Source: Sphingomonas sp. Ant H11
GTDB taxonomy: Bacteria; Pseudomonadota; Alphaproteobacteria; Sphingomonadales; Sphingomonadaceae
Direction: 5' to 3'
Length of the DNA stretch: 36,285 bases
Assembly (NCBI RefSeq): GCF_000797515.1
Contig: NZ_JSBN01000023.1
Location: 1-36,285, forward strand
Shown: positions 1 to 8,913 of the stretch, piece by piece
Layout: every line of letters starts with the position of its first letter
Position numbering within the stretch: position 1 is the stretch's first letter
Translations under genes and position numbers: made by a program
The notes under the pieces: generated by a model
What the model was told of the DNA's origin: nothing
Database searches by the model: none
What the model saw: the letters and a program-made list of their open reading frames with translations, nothing else

Positions 1-33
1 TTCCTCCGACGCTCTCCCCACGCCCTCCCCCAG

Positions 34-55
34 CCCCTCCCGCAAGCGGGAGGGG
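34..55. repeat. GC-rich palindromic repeat
   Basis: Two perfect 10-base arms (CCCCTCCCGC and its complement) are separated by AA. The same core recurs at 6670-6691 and 6748-6769, so this is a dispersed element and not a gene-specific site. It lies directly upstream of the thiolase gene. Confidence 0.75.
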
Positions 56-81
56 AGGAAGAAGCAAAAGGAAGAAACCCC

Positions 82-1260
82 ATGCGTTCCGCCGTCATCG
101 TTTCCACCGCCCGCACCCCGATTGGCCGCGCTTACCGCGGTGCCTTCAACAACACCCCCGCGCCCACGCTTGCGGCACATTCGATCCGCGCTGCGGTCGA
201 GCGCGCCGGCATCGAAGGCGGCCAGGTCGACGACCTCGTCTTCGGCTGCGCGCTGCAGCAGGGCCATCAGGGTGGCAATATCGCGCGCAACGCGTTGCTG
301 CGCGCGGGGCTTCCCGTCACCGTGCCCGGCATGTCGGTCGATCGCCAGTGCGCCAGCGGCCTGATGGCGATCGCCACCGCCGCCAAGCAGATTATCACCG
401 ACAATATGGACATCACCGTCGGCGGCGGCGTGGAGAGCATCAGCCTCGTCCAGACCCCGCAAATGCGCGTCGCCGCCGACCCTGAGCTGATCGCGATGCA
501 CAAGGATGTCTATATGACGATGCTCGGCACCGCCGAGACCGTCGCCAAGCGCTACAATATCAGCCGCGACGTGTGCGATGAATATGCGCTCCAGTCGCAG
601 CAGCGCACCGCCGCCGCACAGGCCGCCGGTTATTACGATGCCGAGATCATCCCGGTCACCGCCAACATGGCGATCACCAACAAGGAGACCAAGGAGGTCA
701 CCTATAAGGAAGTGACGCTGACCAAGGATGAAGGCAACCGCCCCGAGACCACGCTGGAGGGCCTGAAGGCGCTGCAGCCGGTGATGGGCCCGGGCATGAA
801 CGTGACGGCGGGCAACGCCTCGCAGCTGTCGGACGGCTCGTCCGCCTCGGTGCTGATGGAGGAAAAGGTCGCCGAGAAGCGCGGGCTGCAACCGCTCGGC
901 CGCTATGTCGGCATGGCCGTGGCGGGCACCGAGCCCGACGAAATGGGCATCGGCCCGGTCTTCGCCATCCCCAAGCTGCTCGAACGCTTCAACCTGAAGA
1001 TGGACGATATCGGCCTGTGGGAGCTGAACGAAGCGTTTGCGGTGCAAGTGCTGTATTGCCGCGACAAGCTCGGCATCCCCAACGACCTGCTCAACGTCAG
1101 CGGCGGCGCGATCTCGATCGGCCACCCTTACGGCATGACCGGCGCGCGCGGCACCGGCCACGCGCTGATCGAAGGCAAGCGCCGTGGCGCGAAGTACGTC
1201 GTAGTGACGATGTGCATCGGCGGCGGCCAGGGGGCTGCGGGGTTGTTTGAGGTGCTGTAA
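82..1260 (+). CDS. acetyl-CoA C-acyltransferase (thiolase family)
   Basis: A 392-residue thiolase, the usual length for the family. It condenses acetyl-CoA units or cleaves 3-ketoacyl-CoA. The nucleophilic cysteine is C90 in QCASG. The later conserved blocks are present in order: [13 protein letters not shown] with the catalytic histidine, and [10 protein letters not shown] with the second active-site cysteine near the C-terminus. The ATG at 82 follows a purine-rich stretch (AAGGAAGAA) that serves as ribosome binding site. It ends just before a strong terminator, so it looks monocistronic. Whether its main role is beta-oxidation or PHA precursor supply cannot be read from sequence; a PHA depolymerase lies 2.2 kb away, across an AT-rich insertion, which makes a storage-polymer link possible. 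Confidence 0.95.
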   Translation: MRSAVIVSTARTPIGRAYRGAFNNTPAPTLAAHSIRAAVERAGIEGGQVDDLVFGCALQQGHQGGNIARNALLRAGLPVTVPGMSVDRQCASGLMAIATAAKQIITDNMDITVGGGVESISLVQTPQMRVAADPELIAMHKDVYMTMLGTAETVAKRYNISRDVCDEYALQSQQRTAAAQAAGYYDAEIIPVTANMAITNKETKEVTYKEVTLTKDEGNRPETTLEGLKALQPVMGPGMNVTAGNASQLSDGSSASVLMEEKVAEKRGLQPLGRYVGMAVAGTEPDEMGIGPVFAIPKLLERFNLKMDDIGLWELNEAFAVQVLYCRDKLGIPNDLLNVSGGAISIGHPYGMTGARGTGHALIEGKRRGAKYVVVTMCIGGGQGAAGLFEVL

Positions 1261-1289
1261 ACGAGCCGCGCTTCGGCGGGGTTAGAAGA

Positions 1290-1323
1290 GGCGGCGCCGG
1301 GAAACCGGTGCCGCCTTTTTTTT
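1290..1323 (+). terminator. rho-independent terminator after the thiolase
   Basis: An 11-bp stem (1290-1300 with 1305-1315, one G-U pair) closed by a GAAA tetraloop is followed by eight T residues. It begins 30 bases after the thiolase stop. Confidence 0.9.
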
Positions 1324-1430
1324 GGCAGGAGATTTGGGACTAGATAACACCGCGACACCACTATTTCCCCGACCATTTCCCACGCAAGCGACAATAAGCT
1401 GGCGAAATGGGCGCTTGCCCGGAGTGCAAG

Positions 1431-2471
1431 TTAAATTTTCGCGATTGTGATCCCAAGGAATTCACTCAATATACGAACCCGCTCTTTTATACTGGAGGCG
1501 TCATTCGTCCCCTGCTGATTGAGGCGATCAAACTCCAAAAGATCGAAAGATGCTCCCTCATAATTTTTAACGGCGGCTTCTCGGTTATCCGCCAGCTTTT
1601 GACGGAAATCGAGCAGGCTTCGGCGGGTTAATTTCGCATCCTCGCCGTGAGCAATGGCGGATCGAAAAATAAGATAGTAAACAACTAGAATACCTTGAGC
1701 CAATAGCAATTCATCAGCATCAGTAAACTCTATCTCCATTCTATCAAGAACAGAACTTACCTCTGACTTCAAAAAATCGACATACAGCCTCCTTCCTTCT
1801 CTGTATTTACGCGCAAGTCCGTCAAGATACACTTTTTTCGTGTCTACAATCTGGTTAGTACTTTTCAAACTGTCTTCAACGAGCAAGAAACGTGCTGCCG
1901 ATTCCCGATGCTGGTAGCGGTTATTCCTAAATTTAACACGATTAATGAAAAACTTGTGTTGAGAAACTTCCGCGATTGCGCGAACAACATCCCCTCCGAT
2001 CGCATTTCTCTTCTCAGCAGCATTCAGAGGGACAGCCTCGTTCAAACGCGAAAACATATCCTCGATCAGATCTATATCATCTCCTTCAATCGAGACTGTA
2101 ACGACTGGCAATACGAAGGAGTCAAATTTCACGCGAATTTTTGGATGCCGCTTAGCTATGTCCTCATAGCTAAGCCCGCCGAGATTAAGTTGCTGGTCGC
2201 GCTGATATTCAAAATCGGACGCAAGAGTAAACTCCCCATCCATAAACCCCCATATCGCTTCGAGGCGCTGGCGTCCGTCTATGACGGCAAAGCGAAACCC
2301 AGTTTCTGACAACGCCTCAGGACTCAAAGCATGAAAATAAATCTTCGGAAGATCATAGTCGTTAAGAATAGAGTCGATTAGCAAACGACGCTTCTCTGTC
2401 GTCCAAACACCCCCCATCCGCTGATATTCCGGATTCATATTAATCTCTGACCTCTCAGAGTATAATAGCAT
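1431..2471 (-). CDS. DUF262 domain-containing protein
   Basis: A 346-residue protein with the DUF262 hallmarks: NPEYQRMGGVW at residues 13-23 and VIDGRQRLEAIW at 63-74, a variant of the family's DGQQR motif. DUF262 has a ParB/sulfiredoxin-like fold; in GmrS, SspE and BrxU it couples nucleotide use to recognition of modified phage DNA. Here no HNH/DUF1524 nuclease half is present: the remaining ~230 residues are helical-looking and unrecognised. An in-frame stop lies six codons before the ATG, so the start is close to the motif and the N-terminus is shorter than in many relatives. It is AT-rich compared with its neighbours and follows the FRG gene by 39 bases, probably as one transcript. Family assignment is secure; any defence role is inference. 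Confidence 0.85.
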   Translation of the reverse strand: MLLYSERSEINMNPEYQRMGGVWTTEKRRLLIDSILNDYDLPKIYFHALSPEALSETGFRFAVIDGRQRLEAIWGFMDGEFTLASDFEYQRDQQLNLGGLSYEDIAKRHPKIRVKFDSFVLPVVTVSIEGDDIDLIEDMFSRLNEAVPLNAAEKRNAIGGDVVRAIAEVSQHKFFINRVKFRNNRYQHRESAARFLLVEDSLKSTNQIVDTKKVYLDGLARKYREGRRLYVDFLKSEVSSVLDRMEIEFTDADELLLAQGILVVYYLIFRSAIAHGEDAKLTRRSLLDFRQKLADNREAAVKNYEGASFDLLEFDRLNQQGTNDASSIKERVRILSEFLGITIAKI

Positions 2472-2510
2472 GATAGTGCTGTTTTTTTAATGTAGAGGTA
2501 TCAACATAGC

Positions 2511-3257
2511 TCATTGCATCATTTCCTTGAGGATCGCACCCACACTTGCGAGCTCGGGGAACAGACTAAATCGAGTCATTCCAAGCAACTTAAGCTCTCT
2601 TGCGAGCCGCTCTCTTGCCAAAAATGGGATTGTATATTTCGCAACGTGCGTGCCATCTCCAATGGTTTCAATGGGCACTTTCTTATTGTGATGAATAGTA
2701 AAAGTGCCCATTTGCGCCTGAATTCGCGCATTATTCCGTGTTGCGATTGTTGCGACGGGAAAAAGTTCAATCCGCGTGTTCTGCCTGAGACTATCAGTCG
2801 AATACGCTTGCAATTCCTCATCTTCAAATGAAGGAATGTACTGCCCCTCGACTTTATCCACGATATTAGCATGTTTGTTTAGGGCGGTCGGCCATAAGCA
2901 CCAAAGCGCTGCATCAGTAGACGGCCTGTCGGCCCAGTCAGCGACCGCAAAATACATCGAAATGAGCGGACTCTCGCTCCAGTCAAGGAGCCTGGTTGGA
3001 ACCCCATAATGCTGCATTAGGAACGTCCAGTCAAAAGATGACGAGGGACGACGATCGGCCAACATGGCCGCACTTTGACGAAAACGGTTTAGGAGCGTGG
3101 TCTCCGAGGTATCTGCGGCGGATCGCATAAAGCCCGGCAAGAGTTCCCACGCAGCATCAGCGTGCCCTCTAAACCAAATAGTCCCAGGATTAGCGCCTTG
3201 ATCCGCCTGAAGAGCATCCAAAAATTCCGAAACGCTGCCGACCTGCCGCTCTATCAT
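2511..3257 (-). CDS. FRG domain-containing protein
   Basis: A 248-residue protein of the FRG family. It shows WFRGH at residues 28-32, LLPGFMR just after, and the diagnostic block QHYGVPTRLLDW at 82-93 followed by SPLISMYFA. The biochemical function of FRG domains is not established to my knowledge; they recur in mobile and defence-type contexts. I chose the ATG at 3257 over the longer GTG start at 3293, because a perfect TATAAT lies at 3277-3282 between them and GGGGCGG sits just before the ATG. The gene is AT-rich relative to the flanking core genes and is the first gene of a two-gene unit with the DUF262 gene. Confidence 0.85.
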   Translation of the reverse strand: MIERQVGSVSEFLDALQADQGANPGTIWFRGHADAAWELLPGFMRSAADTSETTLLNRFRQSAAMLADRRPSSSFDWTFLMQHYGVPTRLLDWSESPLISMYFAVADWADRPSTDAALWCLWPTALNKHANIVDKVEGQYIPSFEDEELQAYSTDSLRQNTRIELFPVATIATRNNARIQAQMGTFTIHHNKKVPIETIGDGTHVAKYTIPFLARERLARELKLLGMTRFSLFPELASVGAILKEMMQ

Positions 3258-3276
3258 TTCCGCCCCAGTGCTTCGT

Positions 3277-3282
3277 ATTATA
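3277..3282 (-). promoter_or_regulatory. probable -10 element of the FRG-DUF262 unit
   Basis: A perfect TATAAT on the minus strand would place the transcript start near 3270 and give a leader of about 12 bases. No convincing -35 is visible at 17 bp spacing, so the promoter call rests on the -10 and the AT-rich context. Confidence 0.45.
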
Positions 3283-3488
3283 ACGAACAACACACTTTAA
3301 AGCAGGATTATATTACCAACCCATTTAGAGATACAATTGAAAATAAAATTTAAAATGCCAGCACAGTTCAATTTTCCTGATCGAAATAATTACGCAATAA
3401 CTCTTCATCGAGGCGGCGTGATCGATGCTATCAGCACTCCAGAGCACAGAACCTTAATCTTCGCCACCCCCCCAAGCCGCGCCCCCCC

Positions 3489-4721
3489 TCACCCGTGCGT
3501 CTTCATCCATTCCTCGACCACCGGCGCCACCTTCGTCCGCCATTTGGAGCCATTGAAGATGCCGTAATGCCCGGCACCCTCGGCCATGTAATAGCGCTTC
3601 TTGTCCTCGGGCAGGCTGGTCGAGATCTTCAGCGCGGCCTTGGTCTGGCCCAACCCTGAAATATCGTCACGCTCGCCCTCGATCGCCAGGATCGCGATGT
3701 CGGTGATCGCTGCGGGGTCGACCACGCGGCCGCGGTGCGTCATCGTGCCCTTGGGCAGCGAATGGTCCTGGAACACCACGTCGATCGTCTGCAGGTAGAA
3801 TTCGGCGGTCATGTCGCAGACCGAGCGATATTCCTCGTAGAAATCCTTGGTCGCCTCGGCTTCCAGATCCTCGCCCTGCACCAGATGTTTGAACATCTCA
3901 TAATGCGACATCATGTGGTTGCCGAGGTTCATCGACATGAAGCCCGCGAGCTGCAGGAAGCCCGGATAGACGCGCCGCCCCGCGCCCGGATAGGTGCCGG
4001 GGATCGTCGCGATCACATTCTGGCTGAACCAGCTGTGCGGCCGCTCGGTCGCCAGCGTGTTGACCGCGGTCGGCGCTTCGCGCGTGTCGATCGGGCCGCC
4101 CATCATCGTCAGCGTCTTGGGGCGCGCCGGGTTGTTGTCGGCGCTCATCACGCAGGCGGCGGCGTAGCAGGGCACTGAGGGCTGGCACACGGCCAGCATA
4201 TGCGTGCCGCCCTGCCCCTCATTGCTGCCGATCGTTTCCAAGAATTCGATCAGATAATCGACATAATCGTCGAGGTCGAACTTGCCGTCGGACAGCGGCA
4301 CCAGCTTCGCGTCGCGCCAATCGGTGATGTAAACGTCCGCCACCGGCAGCATCCGCTCGACCGTACCGCGCAGCAGCGTGGCGTAATGGCCCGACATCGG
4401 CGCGACGATCAGCAGCTTGGGGCCGCCCTCGACGCCCTTGCGCTTGAAATGCAGCAACTGCCCGAAGGGTTTGCGAAGCGCGATCTCTTCGTGGATCTCG
4501 ACCGTCTTGCCGTCGATCGTGGTGAAATCCAGCCCGAAGGCGGGCTTGCCGCGTGGAGCCGCGGCATGCGCGAACACCTCCAGCGCGGAGCTGAGGATCT
4601 GCCCCCCGCCGAAATAGGAAAAGGGGTTGGCGGGGTTGCTGAGCACCCCTGCGCTGAAGTCGGCCATCGCGCTGGCACCGGCCAACAACGATTTCTGCAT
4701 TTCATAAGCGTTGTACAACAT
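3489..4721 (-). CDS. phaZ: intracellular polyhydroxyalkanoate depolymerase
   Basis: A 410-residue alpha/beta hydrolase-like enzyme that mobilises intracellular PHA granules. The active-site segment reads AVCQPSVPCYAA with the nucleophilic cysteine at 179, matching the cysteine that replaces serine in PhaZ1 of Cupriavidus necator. The aspartate (GERDDISG) and histidine (EGAGHYGIFNG) blocks follow near residues 350 and 390. The N-terminus, MLYNAYEMQ, is the usual beginning of the family. The ATG at 4721 is therefore preferred over the in-frame TTG at 4742; AGAAAG lies six bases upstream of it. It is divergent from the ABC transporter gene and shares a short 5' region with it. Confidence 0.93.
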   Translation of the reverse strand: MLYNAYEMQKSLLAGASAMADFSAGVLSNPANPFSYFGGGQILSSALEVFAHAAAPRGKPAFGLDFTTIDGKTVEIHEEIALRKPFGQLLHFKRKGVEGGPKLLIVAPMSGHYATLLRGTVERMLPVADVYITDWRDAKLVPLSDGKFDLDDYVDYLIEFLETIGSNEGQGGTHMLAVCQPSVPCYAAACVMSADNNPARPKTLTMMGGPIDTREAPTAVNTLATERPHSWFSQNVIATIPGTYPGAGRRVYPGFLQLAGFMSMNLGNHMMSHYEMFKHLVQGEDLEAEATKDFYEEYRSVCDMTAEFYLQTIDVVFQDHSLPKGTMTHRGRVVDPAAITDIAILAIEGERDDISGLGQTKAALKISTSLPEDKKRYYMAEGAGHYGIFNGSKWRTKVAPVVEEWMKTHG

Positions 4722-4870
4722 ACCGGACTTTCTAGCAGACAAATCTTATCTTAGCATCAAAGCTTATGCCGCACCGCCGCATTCGGCAATCCTCGCTTTC
4801 AATTGAACGTTTCGCGGGCGGTCAGGATCCACGTTGAGGGCAAGCCCGGTCCCTGCTAGGCGCAACGGCT

Positions 4871-6658
4871 ATGGCAGACCCCCAAAACGCTTCCCCCAGC
4901 GAACCCGCCCAACGCAAGCTTAGCAGTCTGGCCATGGTGTGGCGCTATGCCCGCCATTATCCGGTGCAATTGGGGATCGCGCTCGGCGCGTTGCTCGTCA
5001 CCTCGGCGACGACGATCTATATTCCCTGGACGTTCAAGTCGGTGATCGATCGCGGCTTCTCGCATGGCAGCGACATGGCGCATGTCGACCGCACTTTTTA
5101 TCTGCTGTTCGCGGTGGTGCTGGTGCTGGGGATCGCCACGGCGATCCGCTTCTATTTCGTGTCATGGCTGGGCGAACGCACCGTCGCCGACGTGCGCATT
5201 GCGGTGCAGAACAATCTGCTCAACCTGACGCCGCGCTGGTTCGAGGAGAACCGCCCGTCCGAAATCGCCTCGCGCCTCACCGCCGATACCGGCCAGATCG
5301 AAATGGCGGTCGGCACCACCGTGTCGGTCGCGCTGCGCAATGTCATCACCGGGATTGGCGGAATCGTTTCGCTGTTCGTGCTCGCGCCCAAACTGGCCGG
5401 CATGATCCTGATCGGCATTCCGCTGACGCTGGTGCCGATCATCGTGCTCGGCCGCCGCCTGCGCACGCATTCGCGCACCAGCCAGGACCGCATCGCCGAC
5501 ATCGGCGCGATGGCGGTCGAGGTGTTTTCGGCAATGAAGATCGTTCAGGCGTTCGGGCAGGAACGGCGTGAGGCGGCGCGCTTTGCCGATGCCGTGACGC
5601 GCAGCTTCGCCGCCGCCAAGCGCCGTATCTTCCTGCGCGCGCTCCTCACCGCCTTGTTCATCACGCTGATCTTCGGCGCGATCACCTTGCTGTTGTGGAG
5701 CACTGTCGCCGATGTCGCGGCTGGGCGGCTGTCGGCCGGATCGCTGACCGCGTTTCTGGCGACCTCGGTGCTGGTGAGCGGCGCGTTCGGGTCGCTGAGT
5801 GAAGTCTATGGCGATTTGCTGCGCGCTTCCGGTGCGGCCGAACGGCTGGCGGAATTGCTCGACGAGAAACCCGAAATCGCCGCCCCGGCCAAGCCGATCA
5901 CGCTACCGCAGCCGCCGCGCGGGACGATCGAATTCGACCATGTCGAATTCCGTTACCCCACCCGGCCCGACGTGGCCGCGCTGCACGATTTCTCGCTGTC
6001 GGTCGCGCCGGGCGAGACGGTGGCGATCGTCGGCCCCTCGGGGGCGGGCAAGACCACTTTGTTCCAGTTGATCCAGCGTTTCTACGATCCTTCGACCGGC
6101 GCGGTGAAGATCGACGGCGTCGATTTGCGCACCGCCGACCCCGCCGAAGTGCGCGCACGCATCGCGATGGTGCCGCAGGAGACGGTGATCTTCGGTGCCT
6201 CGGCGCGCGACAATCTGCGCTATGGCCGCTGGGACGCGCGCGACGACGAACTCTGGGCCGCAGCCGAGGCCGCCAATGCCGCCGAATTCCTGCGCAAATT
6301 GCCCGAGGGGCTCGACACTTTCCTCGGCGAAGGCGGCGCGCGCCTATCGGGCGGCCAGCGCCAGCGCGTCGCAATCGCGCGCGCGCTGCTGCGCAACGCC
6401 CCGATCCTGCTGCTCGACGAAGCCACCAGCGCGCTCGACGCCGAGAGCGAACGCCTGGTCCAGGAAGCGCTCGAACGGCTGATGGCGGAGCGCACCACGC
6501 TCGTCATCGCCCACCGCCTCGCCACCGTCCGCGCGGCGGAACGCATCATCGTGATGAGCGACGGCCGCATCGTCGAACAAGGCTCACACGGCACGCTGGT
6601 CGAACAAAACGGCCTCTACGCCCGCCTCGCCAGCCTGCAATTCAGCGAAGCCGCCTGA
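4871..6658 (+). CDS. ABC exporter, fused permease and ATPase (subfamily B, MsbA-like)
   Basis: A 595-residue half-transporter. The N-terminal ~330 residues form a six-helix ABC transmembrane domain. The C-terminal ATPase carries Walker A GPSGAGKT at 388-395, the Q-loop (VPQETVIF), signature LSGGQ at 492-496, Walker B ILLLDEATS from 512 and the H-loop (IAHR). Such proteins work as homodimers or heterodimers in the inner membrane and export lipids or drugs. No partner half-transporter is adjacent, so a homodimer is likely. The substrate cannot be read from sequence. The gene is followed by two palindromic repeats. Confidence 0.92.
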   Translation: MADPQNASPSEPAQRKLSSLAMVWRYARHYPVQLGIALGALLVTSATTIYIPWTFKSVIDRGFSHGSDMAHVDRTFYLLFAVVLVLGIATAIRFYFVSWLGERTVADVRIAVQNNLLNLTPRWFEENRPSEIASRLTADTGQIEMAVGTTVSVALRNVITGIGGIVSLFVLAPKLAGMILIGIPLTLVPIIVLGRRLRTHSRTSQDRIADIGAMAVEVFSAMKIVQAFGQERREAARFADAVTRSFAAAKRRIFLRALLTALFITLIFGAITLLLWSTVADVAAGRLSAGSLTAFLATSVLVSGAFGSLSEVYGDLLRASGAAERLAELLDEKPEIAAPAKPITLPQPPRGTIEFDHVEFRYPTRPDVAALHDFSLSVAPGETVAIVGPSGAGKTTLFQLIQRFYDPSTGAVKIDGVDLRTADPAEVRARIAMVPQETVIFGASARDNLRYGRWDARDDELWAAAEAANAAEFLRKLPEGLDTFLGEGGARLSGGQRQRVAIARALLRNAPILLLDEATSALDAESERLVQEALERLMAERTTLVIAHRLATVRAAERIIVMSDGRIVEQGSHGTLVEQNGLYARLASLQFSEAA

Positions 6659-6669
6659 ACCGTGCGCTT

Positions 6670-6769
6670 CCCCTTCCGCTTGCGGGAGGGGCTGGGGGAG
6701 GGCATGATCCAGCCAAACCGCACGGAGCGACCGGCCCCTGCCCGACCGCTCCCGCCAAGCGGGAGGGGA
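6670..6769. repeat. pair of GC-rich palindromes
   Basis: Two copies of the same palindrome family as at 34-55 occupy 6670-6691 (arms CCCCTTCCGC and GCGGGAGGGG) and 6748-6769. The second copy ends in GGGAGGGGAG five bases before the ATG at 6775, so the repeat itself supplies the ribosome binding site of the next gene. Confidence 0.7.
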
Positions 6770-6774
6770 GAAAC

Positions 6775-7927
6775 ATGCGCGATTTCGACATCATCGTTTT
6801 CGGGGCGACGGGCTTTACCGGCCGTCTGGTCGCCGAATATCTCGCGCACAGCGGTGCGCCGCGCTGGGCGATGGCCGGGCGCTCCGCCGCCAAGCTGGCC
6901 GAAGTGCGCGATCTGATCGGCGCGCCCGCCGACACGCCGCTCCTCACCGCCGATTCCGAAAATCCCGCCAGCCTGCGCGCGCTGTGCGAACGCACCCAGG
7001 TCGTGCTCACCACGGTCGGCCCGTACCAGCTCTATGGCAGCGATCTCGTCGCCGCCTGCGCCGAAACCGGCACCGCTTATGTCGACCTCTGCGGCGAGCC
7101 CGCCTGGATGCGCCACATGATCGACGCGCACCACGCCACCGCGCAGCGCAGCGGCGCGCGCATCGTCTTTTCCTGCGGCTTCGATTCGATCCCGTTCGAT
7201 CTCGGCGTGCTGACGCTGCAGGAGGCCGCCCGCGCCAAGTTCGGCGCGCCCGTGACGCGCGTGAAGGGCCGTGTGCGCAAAATGCAGGGCGCTTTTCCGG
7301 CGGCACCGCCGCCAGCCTGAAGGCAACGCTCGCCGCCGCCGCCAAGAACCCCTCGATCCTCGGCCTGCTCACCAACCCGTTCGCGCTCACACCGGGCTTT
7401 ACCGGCCCGCATCAGCCAACCGGGCTGATCCCCGAATATGACCGCACGATCGAGGCGTGGGTCGCGCCCTTCATCATGGCACCGATCAACACCAAGAACG
7501 TCCACCGCACCAACTTCCTGCTGGGCGAACGCTTCGGGGCGGACTTCGTCTATGACGAGATGATGGTCGCGCCCGGCTTGGCGAGATGGGCAAGGCGGCT
7601 GCCGAAGCGATCGCGCGGATAAACCCGCTCGCCAGCGCGCACGGCCCCAAGCCCGGCGAAGGCCCCTCCAAGGAAGAGCGCGACGCCGGTTTCTACGACC
7701 TGCTGTTCATCGGCGAGGGTGCGAAGGGCGAACGCATCGATTGCGTCGTCACCGGCGACAAGGATCCGGGCTACGGCTCGACCAGCAAGATGATCGCCGA
7801 AACCGCGCGCTGCCTGGTCGAGGATGTGGCGGGAGACGGTGGCATCTGGACGCCCGGCGCGCTCATGGGGCAAGTGCTGGCGGATCGGCTGCAGGCGAAA
7901 GCGGGGCTGACCTTCCGCTGCGGGTGA
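6775..7927 (+). CDS. saccharopine dehydrogenase-like / trans-acting enoyl reductase family, two frameshifts as sequenced
   Basis: The coding signal runs in three successive frames: 6775 to about 7295, about 7295 to 7580, and about 7580 to the stop at 7927. Two missing bases restored give a continuous protein of about 384 residues. The N-terminus has a Rossmann dinucleotide loop GATGFTGR at residues 10-17, followed by TTVGPYQLYG and SCGFDSIPFDLG, typical of saccharopine dehydrogenase NADP-binding family members, which act as short oxidoreductases or enoyl reductases in lipid metabolism. Repairs consistent with the protein are GGC for GC near 7290 (KMQG-FSGGTAAS) and near 7578 (APGLGEMGKAA). 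Substrate unknown. I regard this as probably an intact gene with assembly errors, but real decay cannot be excluded. Confidence 0.85.
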
Positions 7928-7946
7928 AGGCGCTCCACTCCCCTCA

Positions 7947-8034
7947 CCGTTCGCCCTGAGCCCGTCGAAGGGCCCCTCTCCCCAAATGCCACGCCTGCGG
8001 TGAGAGGGAGCTTCGACACGCTAAGCCCGAACGG
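7947..8034. repeat. inverted pair of REP-like elements
   Basis: One copy at 7947-7974 (CCGTTCGCCCTGAGCC...) and an inverted, slightly diverged copy at 8010-8034 (ending AAGCCCGAACGG) flank a 35-base spacer between convergent genes. The same element occurs as an inverted pair at 31021-31109. The arrangement is like bacterial interspersed mosaic elements and may form a transcript end. Confidence 0.7.
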
Positions 8035-8042
8035 AGGAAGGT

Positions 8043-8855
8043 TTACCCCCGCGCCTGCACAAAAGCGGGAACCGGCCCGATATCCTTGCCCGCCGCGCGC
8101 GCGACGGCGGCCGCCTGGTTGATGAAGTCCCACACCCGCTTGCTGAACCCGGCGTCGGCCTTGCCCTCCCACGCGCCCATATCGGCATAGAGCCGCGCCG
8201 AGCCTTCCCACATCGCCGGGGTGGCAACGCGGCTGAACGGTTCGAGCAAGGTGAACCACTCGCGCACGAACGCCAGCGCCGCATCGCTGGCCGGGTCGAG
8301 CGGCAAGGCCGCCTCGATCCGGTCGCTCAGCGCCCGCCACTGCGCCAGATAATCGGGGGTCGAGACTTGCGGAGCCGCCCCCATGTGCGCGTGCCACTCG
8401 GCCTGTTCTTCGGGCGTGTAATAGCGGTCGATCACGTCCTTCCACGCTTTTGCCTGATCGTTCATGACTGTATCTCCATCGCGGATCAGCGAGCAAAGTG
8501 TCGCGGCATCGAGCGGCTCGCCTCGGTTGATGCGGGACAATGCGGAATCGATCAGGGTGATGGCGTCGCCAATCTCCTGCGCCTGAACGGCCAGCCGCTC
8601 GCGTTGCGCGCTCAGCAAGGCGGCCAGGTCGATCGGTTTGCGGTCGAACAACCGCTTGATGTCGCCCAGGGTCAACCCGGCCTTTTTGAGCGCGACGATT
8701 CGATGCACCCGCTCCAGCTCAGCCGGCCCGAACCAGCGGCGGCCCGACTGGGTACGCAGCGGCGACACCAGCCCACGCGCCTCATAAAAACGCAGCGCCC
8801 GCGCGGTCAGGCCGGTGCGGCGGACCACTTCATCAATGGCAAACGAATCATCCAT
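8043..8855 (-). CDS. MerR-family regulator with TipAS-type effector domain
   Basis: A 270-residue protein. Residues about 5-75 form a MerR winged helix (VVRRTGLTARALRFYEARGL, then RRWFGPAELERVHRIVALKKAGL), followed by a dimerisation helix. The C-terminal half (around WKDVIDRYYTPEEQAEW) resembles the TipAS antibiotic-recognition domain, which binds ligands and triggers MerR-type activation. A MerR-type operator lies directly upstream (8872-8902), so autoregulation and control of the facing small gene are both likely. In the minus direction a CATAAG box ends six bases before the ATG, so the message may be leaderless or nearly so. The ligand is unknown. Confidence 0.9.
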   Translation of the reverse strand: MDDSFAIDEVVRRTGLTARALRFYEARGLVSPLRTQSGRRWFGPAELERVHRIVALKKAGLTLGDIKRLFDRKPIDLAALLSAQRERLAVQAQEIGDAITLIDSALSRINRGEPLDAATLCSLIRDGDTVMNDQAKAWKDVIDRYYTPEEQAEWHAHMGAAPQVSTPDYLAQWRALSDRIEAALPLDPASDAALAFVREWFTLLEPFSRVATPAMWEGSARLYADMGAWEGKADAGFSKRVWDFINQAAAVARAAGKDIGPVPAFVQARG

Positions 8856-8871
8856 GCCGCCCTTATGCCGG

Positions 8872-8902
8872 TTGACCTTGGGGCAACTTCAAGGGGTGAT
8901 TT
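8872..8902 (+). promoter_or_regulatory. MerR-type operator-promoter
   Basis: On the plus strand TTGACC (8872-8877) is followed, after a long 19-base spacer, by TGATTT (8897-8902). The dyad CCTTGGGGCAACTTCAAGG (8876-8894) overlaps the last bases of the -35 and fills most of the spacer. The long spacer with an internal dyad beginning at the -35 is the hallmark of promoters controlled by MerR proteins. The regulator gene is adjacent and divergent. The minus strand also offers TTGAAG, 19 bases, CATAAG, so the site may serve both directions. Confidence 0.55.
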
Positions 8903-8913
8903 GGGCGGGAGGC

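Noticed and set aside
1407..1631. A 74-codon plus-strand frame in the DUF262 3' region
   Set aside because: It is antisense to the DUF262 gene, with no start signal or recognisable features.
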